DNA of 19,138 nucleotides from CAZFQD01 sp964520885 (GTDB lineage Bacteria; Bacillota; Clostridia; Oscillospirales; SIG519). The position numbers and the translations under genes were made by a program. Where the stretch lies: the NCBI GenBank assembly GCA_964520885.1, contig CAZFQD010000026.1, forward strand, positions 1 to 19,138, read 5' to 3'. Shown in pieces: positions 15,585 through 19,138 of this stretch. Within the stretch, counting starts at the first letter, position 1. The number at the start of each line of letters is the position of its first letter. The notes beneath the pieces were generated by a model. That model did no database searches. It saw only the letters and a program-made list of their open reading frames with translations, and was not told where the DNA came from.

Positions 15585-16223
15585 ATGAACAAATATAAAA
15601 AAATAGGTATGGTTTTAGCAATGAAAGAGGAGGCACAACCCATTATTGAAGGGCTAAAGTTAGAACAAGTAAAAAGTATAAGAGGTGCCTATAAAGTTTT
15701 TACTGCTAAAAATGTTGTGCTTGTTTTAGCAGGCATTGGAATAGTAAATGCCACAATGGCAACACAATATTTAATAACCGAGCAAAATTGCGATTTTATA
15801 TTAAATTTTGGTACTTGCGGAGCAACAGGCAAACTATTTAATGCTTGCGATATTGTCAGTGTGAAAAGAGTTTTCAAAAGAGATGTGGACTTGACTATTG
15901 CAGGCTATAATAAATATGAAATCCCGGGAAATGGAATTGAAATAGATTTAGAAGCTGACGAAAACTTTAAAAGTTGTGATTGCTATTCATCTGACGAATT
16001 TGTAGGAGTAAATTCGATAGTTTCCACTGATGTAATTGTTGAAATGGAAGCATATCCTGTTGCTTTTGTGTGCAAAAAATATGAAATCCCTTGTAAAATA
16101 TACAAAGTAGTTTCTGATTTTACCGAAACTAATGAAACAAATAGTGAACACATAAAAAATTTAGAAAAAGCATCTAAAACTATGGCAGAGTATATAATTA
16201 AATTAGTAAAACAACTAATTTAA
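15585..16223 (+). CDS. MTA/SAH nucleosidase-like protein (phosphorylase superfamily)
   Basis: Probably hydrolyses 5'-methylthioadenosine and/or S-adenosylhomocysteine, salvaging products of SAM use. Residues matching the E. coli enzyme's catalytic set are visible: Glu16 in AMKEEA, Glu155 in VEMEAY and Asp178 in VSDFTE. Also present are AGIGIVNA (49-56) and NFGTCGA (74-80). At 212 residues it is about 20 shorter than usual: the segment between the SGD-like strand (here VSTD, 146-149) and VEMEA is almost absent. In E. coli that segment helps form the substrate pocket, so specificity may differ; I leave out a gene symbol. It has its own promoter and a strong terminator. GAAAGGG precedes the ATG. 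Confidence 0.82.
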   Translation: MNKYKKIGMVLAMKEEAQPIIEGLKLEQVKSIRGAYKVFTAKNVVLVLAGIGIVNATMATQYLITEQNCDFILNFGTCGATGKLFNACDIVSVKRVFKRDVDLTIAGYNKYEIPGNGIEIDLEADENFKSCDCYSSDEFVGVNSIVSTDVIVEMEAYPVAFVCKKYEIPCKIYKVVSDFTETNETNSEHIKNLEKASKTMAEYIIKLVKQLI

Positions 16224-16230
16224 ATTTAAT

Positions 16231-16258
16231 TAACAATTAACAAGTAACAATGAACAAT
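16231..16258. repeat. Heptamer tract (TAACAAT type)
   Basis: TAACAAT, TAACAAG, TAACAAT and GAACAAT run in phase directly after the nucleosidase gene and before its terminator. The unit is shared with the tract at 16651-16685. Confidence 0.6.
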
Positions 16259-16293
16259 TATGGTATCAAAACTATTTTCTTTATTAAAATTTT

Positions 16294-16321
16294 TGAACGG
16301 TTTTTGACCGTTCATTTTTTT
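16294..16321 (+). terminator. Rho-independent terminator after the nucleosidase gene
   Basis: TGAACGGT (16294-16301) pairs perfectly with ACCGTTCA (16307-16314) around TTTTG, followed by seven T (16315-16321). It lies 70 bases past the nucleosidase stop and separates it from the accessory block to the right. Confidence 0.88.
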
Positions 16322-16418
16322 ATGTTAAAAATAATTTTTCAAAAAGTTTTCATAGTCCTTACTATTGGACACCTAATTTGATAAACTTAGAGTATAAATA
16401 AAAAAAGGAGTTTTAATA

Positions 16419-16649
16419 ATGAAGGGACTAATGAAATTGTTAATTGGAATTGGGATTTTTATGTTTATTGGAACAGCAGGAGCAAGTGATGCAAACAGCA
16501 TTCCATTTTCGCAAATAATAGTGCAAATTATCATATCAATTGCATTTATTTTGGTAGGTTATTTTGGACTGAAATTTATTAAGATAAGACAAAGGGTTAT
16601 TGTGAAAGCCAAAAGTTCTAAAAATTCACAATATCCACAAGTGGCATAA
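16419..16649 (+). CDS. Small two-helix membrane protein, unknown function
   Basis: I do not recognise a family. The 76 residues have a first hydrophobic stretch at about 5-21 ending TAGAS, which could be a membrane helix or a signal peptide. A second, clear helix lies at about 32-53 (IIVQIIISIAFILVGYFGL), followed by a strongly basic, polar tail (KIRQR, KAKSSK). A hairpin in the membrane with the tail inside is the simplest topology. AAGGAG (16405-16410) stands eight bases before the ATG, so translation is likely. No well-spaced promoter was found. It lies after a terminator and before a repeat-borne promoter, so it seems to be its own unit. Confidence 0.7.
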   Translation: MKGLMKLLIGIGIFMFIGTAGASDANSIPFSQIIVQIIISIAFILVGYFGLKFIKIRQRVIVKAKSSKNSQYPQVA

Positions 16650-16650
16650 A

Positions 16651-16685
16651 ACAATTGACAATGGGCAATTAACAATTTACAATAC
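16651..16685. repeat. Heptamer tract (ACAATTG type) carrying a promoter
   Basis: ACAATTG, ACAATGG, GCAATTA, ACAATTT and ACAATAC run in phase. The tract overlaps a near-consensus promoter listed separately. It resembles the tract at 16231-16258. Confidence 0.6.
16655..16683 (+). promoter_or_regulatory. Near-consensus promoter of the WYL gene
   Basis: A perfect -35 TTGACA (16655-16660) and TACAAT (16678-16683) are separated by exactly 17 bases. Both elements are made of the heptamer repeat units. Transcription would start near 16690, about 42 bases before the WYL gene's ATG. On sequence it is one of the strongest promoters in the window. Confidence 0.65.
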
Positions 16686-16731
16686 TAATGACAAACAACT
16701 ATTTTCTAAATACTATTAAGGAGCCTAATTT

Positions 16732-17724
16732 ATGCCTAAATCACAAAACCAAAAACTAAAAATGCTACATTTACTAAAAATTCTGCTTGAAAACTCAGAT
16801 GAGCAAAATATTATGTCTATGAGCAAAATCATAGATACCTTATCTGAAATTGACATTACTGCTGAGCGAAAGTCAATTTATGATGATATAGAGTGCTTGC
16901 GATTAATGGGCTATGATATTATTTGCCAAAAAGGGAAAAACATTGGCTATTATATTGGTCAGCGAGAATTTGAATTACCCGAGTTAAAACTGCTTGTTGA
17001 TAGTGTGCAGTCCTCAAAATTTATAACAAAGAAAAAAACCAATCAATTAATTAAGAAAATTGAAGGCTTAACAAGTAAATATTATGGTAAAGAGTTGCAA
17101 AGACAAGTATATATTTCCGACAGGGTAAAAAACATAAATGAAACCATTTATTATAATGTGGACAAATTACATAATGCAATTGCCGATGAGATAAAAATAG
17201 CATTTTTGTATTATGAATATAATTTAGATAAAAAAAAGCAACTTAGAAATAATGGCAATGATTATATTGTAAGCCCATATAGTTTGACCTTTTCGGATGA
17301 CAATTATTATTTAATAGCTCACTATCCAAAAAATGAGGGATTAACTCATTTTAGAGTGGACAGAATGGCAAAAATCAGATTTTTAAAAGAAAAGGCAATA
17401 AAAATAAAAAAAGTTATGAATGATGATTTTAATTTAGGAAATTATCTTAAAAAAACCTTTGATATGTTTGGTGGCGAAACGCAAAATATTTCCTTGCTAT
17501 GCGATAAAAAACTAATAAACCCCATAATAGATAAATTCGGCGAGGATGTCCTAATAAGAAAAGAGGGCGAAAACCACTTTGTGGCAAAGGTAAATGTAAA
17601 TATAAGCCCCACCTTTTTTGGCTGGCTGTTTCAGTTCTCCGATAAAATTAAGATTATTTCGCCACAAAGCGTATCCGACCAAATGAGGGAAAGGGTAAGT
17701 TTGTTGGGTGAATATTATAAATAG
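16732..17724 (+). CDS. WYL-domain transcriptional regulator
   Basis: A 330-residue DNA-binding regulator. Residues 1-75 form a winged helix-turn-helix (LHLLKILLE, then AERKSIYDDIECLRLMGYDI). A linker follows, then a WYL domain at about 140-225 with IVSPYSLTFSDDNYYLIAHY and HFRVDRM (207-212), whose Arg and Phe/Tyr positions form the presumed ligand pocket. A C-terminal WCX-like domain covers about 250-325. WYL proteins sense nucleotides or nucleic acid ligands, and several control phage-defence loci. The ligand here is unknown. AAGGAG (16718-16723) lies eight bases before the ATG. It is followed at once by a micropeptide and the DUF6884/GIY-YIG pair on the same strand, which it may control. 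Confidence 0.87.
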   Translation: MPKSQNQKLKMLHLLKILLENSDEQNIMSMSKIIDTLSEIDITAERKSIYDDIECLRLMGYDIICQKGKNIGYYIGQREFELPELKLLVDSVQSSKFITKKKTNQLIKKIEGLTSKYYGKELQRQVYISDRVKNINETIYYNVDKLHNAIADEIKIAFLYYEYNLDKKKQLRNNGNDYIVSPYSLTFSDDNYYLIAHYPKNEGLTHFRVDRMAKIRFLKEKAIKIKKVMNDDFNLGNYLKKTFDMFGGETQNISLLCDKKLINPIIDKFGEDVLIRKEGENHFVAKVNVNISPTFFGWLFQFSDKIKIISPQSVSDQMRERVSLLGEYYK

Positions 17725-17739
17725 ATTAGAGGTGTTAGT

Positions 17740-17805
17740 ATGCTAAAATTTATATTTTCAATTTTTTTTGGTTTTATTAGTGGTTTGTTAAAGAAAAAAT
17801 GGTAA
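17740..17805 (+). CDS. 21-residue hydrophobic micropeptide (candidate)
   Basis: A short frame with a strong SD GAGGTG (17729-17734) five bases before its ATG. The peptide begins MLKFIFSIFFGF and ends LLKKKW: one membrane-length hydrophobic stretch with a basic, Trp-ended tail. That profile resembles small membrane peptides, including type I toxins, but I recognise no family. It starts 15 bases after the WYL gene and ends 23 bases before the DUF6884 gene, so it would be part of the same transcript. It is too short for standard gene finders. Its role could also be a leader peptide that couples translation to the next gene. Confidence 0.5.
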   Translation: MLKFIFSIFFGFISGLLKKKW

Positions 17806-17828
17806 TATAGAAAGAGGGTATAAAAATT

Positions 17829-18254
17829 ATGAAAGTAGTTTTGATTTCATGTGTTTCAAAGAAAAAGGATTATCCATGCAAAGCAGTAGAACTGTATGAT
17901 AGCACCCTGTTTAAAAGTGCTTATGAATATGCTAAAAGACAGAATCCAGACCAAATTTTTATTCTTTCTGCAAAATATGGACTACTAAAGATTGATGAAA
18001 TAATAGAGCCATATAACGAAACCCTAAATGCAAAAAGCATATACGAGTGCAAAACATGGGCTGAGGCTGTTATTAGAAATCTAAGAGAAAACTACGATTT
18101 GCAAAATGATGAGTTTGTTTTTCTCGCTGGGGATAGATATCGAAAATATCTGCTTCCATATATTAAAAACTTCAGTATTCCACTTGAAGGTCTTCCTATT
18201 GGCAAACAATTAAAATATTACAAAGATAATTTAAGGGGTGCTAAAGTTGAGTGA
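17829..18254 (+). CDS. DUF6884-like protein
   Basis: A 141-residue soluble protein resembling DUF6884, a family without an established activity. Conserved features are the N-terminal strand and loop VLISCVSKKK (4-13), LYDSTLFKSA (22-31), FILSAKYGLL (44-53), EPYNETL (60-66), FLAGDRYRKYL (98-108) and LPIGKQL near 122-128. The Ser/Cys/Lys-rich first loop and SAKYGLL look like a nucleotide- or base-binding site, but that is inference. GAGGG precedes the ATG. The end overlaps the following GIY-YIG-like gene by eight bases, which implies coupled translation and probably a physical or functional partnership. Confidence 0.75.
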   Translation: MKVVLISCVSKKKDYPCKAVELYDSTLFKSAYEYAKRQNPDQIFILSAKYGLLKIDEIIEPYNETLNAKSIYECKTWAEAVIRNLRENYDLQNDEFVFLAGDRYRKYLLPYIKNFSIPLEGLPIGKQLKYYKDNLRGAKVE

Positions 18255-18879
18255 ACAGTGCGAAATATTACATAATCTTTTTAATTCCGTTAAAAGGTAT
18301 AACTACAAAACAGGATTTGAAGGAATTCCTAAAAATGGAATATATATTATGTTTGAAAGTGGCGAAAAAGCTCATGGGGGCGACCGAATCGTCAGAATCG
18401 GAACGCATACAGGCAACAATCAACTGCAATCAAGAATAAGACAACACTTTCTAAATGAGAGCAAAAATCGAAGTATTTTCAGAAAGAATATAGGAAGATG
18501 CTTGTTAGCCGAAAGAGAATATTCTGACAAATGGGAGTATGATATTACATCTCGTGAAAATAAAGCTAAATATCTATCATTACTTGACTTAGAGTTTGAA
18601 AAAATAATTGAAAAGCAAATCTCAGAATATATTAGGAAAAATTTAAGTTTTGCAATAATTCCTTTGGTTGACAAAACTAATAGGCTGAGGATAGAAGTAG
18701 GACTTATTAGTACAATCTCTCTTTGCACAGAGTGCAAAGCATCGGTATTATGGCTTGGAATGAAAAGTCCAAAAAATAAAATAAGAGAAAGTGGATTGTG
18801 GCAGGTCAATGAGCTATGGGGTGAGCCACTGTCTGAACAAGAATTAAAAATTATTGAGAAAGCTATTGTGATTAAATGA
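18247..18879 (+). CDS. GIY-YIG-like nuclease family protein
   Basis: From TTG 18247 the protein has 210 residues. GIYIMF (31-36) and VRIG (49-52) correspond to the GIY and YIG strands, followed by THTG, an Arg-rich helix SRIRQH (62-67) and SIFRKNIGRCLL (76-87). In the C-terminal half RIEVGLI (148-154) places Glu150 where the metal-binding catalytic glutamate of the fold is expected. Metal-dependent DNA cleavage is therefore plausible but unproven. A GTG at 18238 lies inside the SD AAGGGGTG (18233-18240), while TTG 18247 has good spacing. The start overlaps the DUF6884 gene by eight bases. The gene is followed by about 110 bases of AT-rich DNA and then a large hairpin. Confidence 0.72.
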   Translation: MSEQCEILHNLFNSVKRYNYKTGFEGIPKNGIYIMFESGEKAHGGDRIVRIGTHTGNNQLQSRIRQHFLNESKNRSIFRKNIGRCLLAEREYSDKWEYDITSRENKAKYLSLLDLEFEKIIEKQISEYIRKNLSFAIIPLVDKTNRLRIEVGLISTISLCTECKASVLWLGMKSPKNKIRESGLWQVNELWGEPLSEQELKIIEKAIVIK

Positions 18880-18992
18880 TAAAAAAATGTAACTGAGGAT
18901 GAAATCGTAAATAATATGTTTGATCTTTATTAAATGTGTTTTTGAAAAGCTAAAATAGTTTTTTAATTCTAAAATGTTATTATTTATAATAA

Positions 18993-19074
18993 AAAGAGAT
19001 TCTTCGGGGATAAATCCCCTCAGAATGACGACTAAAAAAACCGGTCATTCTGAGCGAAAGCGAAGAATCTCTTT
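18993..19074. repeat. Full palindromic repeat, possible bidirectional terminator
   Basis: AAAGAGATTCTTCG (18993-19006) pairs perfectly with CGAAGAATCTCTTT (19061-19074). Inside it TCAGAATGAC (19020-19029) pairs with GTCATTCTGA (19044-19053). A small GGGGA/TCCCC hairpin (19006-19010 with 19015-19019) sits within the left arm. T-rich sequence follows the stem on both strands (TTTGTTTATTTTTTT on plus, CTCTTTTT on minus), so it could end transcription from either side. The right arm matches the half copy at 1055-1083. Confidence 0.75.
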
Positions 19075-19076
19075 GT

Positions 19077-19136
19077 TTATTTTTTTGCATTTTTCCATAA
19101 AGATTTTCTTTTAAGCCGTATTATAACTGCTTTGTT
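19077..19136 (-). CDS. Possible C-terminal end of a gene beyond the right edge
   Basis: On the minus strand one frame is open from the window edge to TAA at 19079-19077 and reads NKAVIIRLKRKSLWKNAKK. A basic, polar tail like this is a common protein end, and the stop falls just before the large hairpin, as expected for a gene followed by a terminator. Nineteen codons are far too few to identify it or to exclude chance. Confidence 0.22.
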   Translation of the reverse strand, partial: NKAVIIRLKRKSLWKNAKK

Positions 19137-19138
19137 CT

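Noticed and set aside
16361..16400. TTGGACACCTAA as the end of an insertion sequence, or TTGGAC as a promoter -35
   Set aside because: There is no transposase or matching second end nearby, and the only -10-like TATAAA (16393-16398) lies 22 bases away, too far for a promoter.
18420..18809. 129-residue minus-strand frame
   Set aside because: It lies opposite the GIY-YIG-like gene, whose conserved motifs and coupled start favour the plus strand.

Overview
This is a low-G+C chromosomal window that looks like a Gram-positive anaerobe of the class Clostridia, probably an uncultured gut-type lineage. The evidence is the AT-rich coding sequence, strong Shine-Dalgarno (SD) sites (AAGGAG, GAGGTG), textbook sigma-A promoters with 17-base spacers, the diaminopimelate aminotransferase route to lysine (dapL with dapF), a ClpE-type unfoldase with an N-terminal zinc finger, a DUF5711 protein beside CvpA, and a stand-alone MreB. 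I cannot name a genus. No rRNA, tRNA, CRISPR array, transposase or riboswitch was seen.

Layout. Positions 1-2402 (+) hold dapF and dapL, the last steps of meso-diaminopimelate synthesis for peptidoglycan and lysine. Positions 2498-4195 (+) hold a compact, more AT-rich three-gene cassette: two different DUF488 proteins and a dual-OB-fold protein, with its own extended -10 promoter. Positions 4233-5555 (+) encode a membrane-anchored D-Ala-D-Ala carboxypeptidase. A long minus-strand run follows (5557-15424). Read in transcription order it is: U32 peptidase-family protein, truA, DUF5711 protein, CvpA-like protein, pgsA-like CDP-alcohol phosphatidyltransferase, clpE, rpmB (L28), mreB/mbl and an iron-containing alcohol dehydrogenase. 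This is housekeeping: tRNA modification, membrane lipid, protein quality control, ribosome and cell shape. From 15585 on, plus-strand genes encode an MTA/SAH-type nucleosidase and then, beyond a strong terminator, an accessory-looking block. That block has a small two-helix membrane protein, a WYL regulator, a 21-residue hydrophobic peptide, a DUF6884 protein and a GIY-YIG-like nuclease that overlaps it.

Two places could hold an undescribed system. One is the DUF488/DUF488/dual-OB cassette. The other is the WYL - micropeptide - DUF6884 - GIY-YIG block, whose layout resembles a regulated DNA-processing or defence locus. Both proposals are inference from gene content and order.

Intergenic DNA is unusual. 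Many gene boundaries carry short degenerate tandem repeats of period 7 (TTAGAAG-, GTGGAAA-, TAACAAT- and TTCTGAC-like). One of these contains a near-consensus promoter for the WYL gene. A palindromic repeat (GTCATTCTGA...CGAAGAATCTC) occurs near both ends of the window, as a full hairpin at the right end and a half copy at the left. A second, unrelated hairpin unit sits downstream of rpmB.

Several starts are revised using SD spacing. In five genes (dapF, the first DUF488 gene, dacA, the GIY-YIG gene and truA) the most upstream in-frame start lies inside or directly against the SD and is probably not used. The start of the dual-OB gene is also moved, to the SD-supported ATG.
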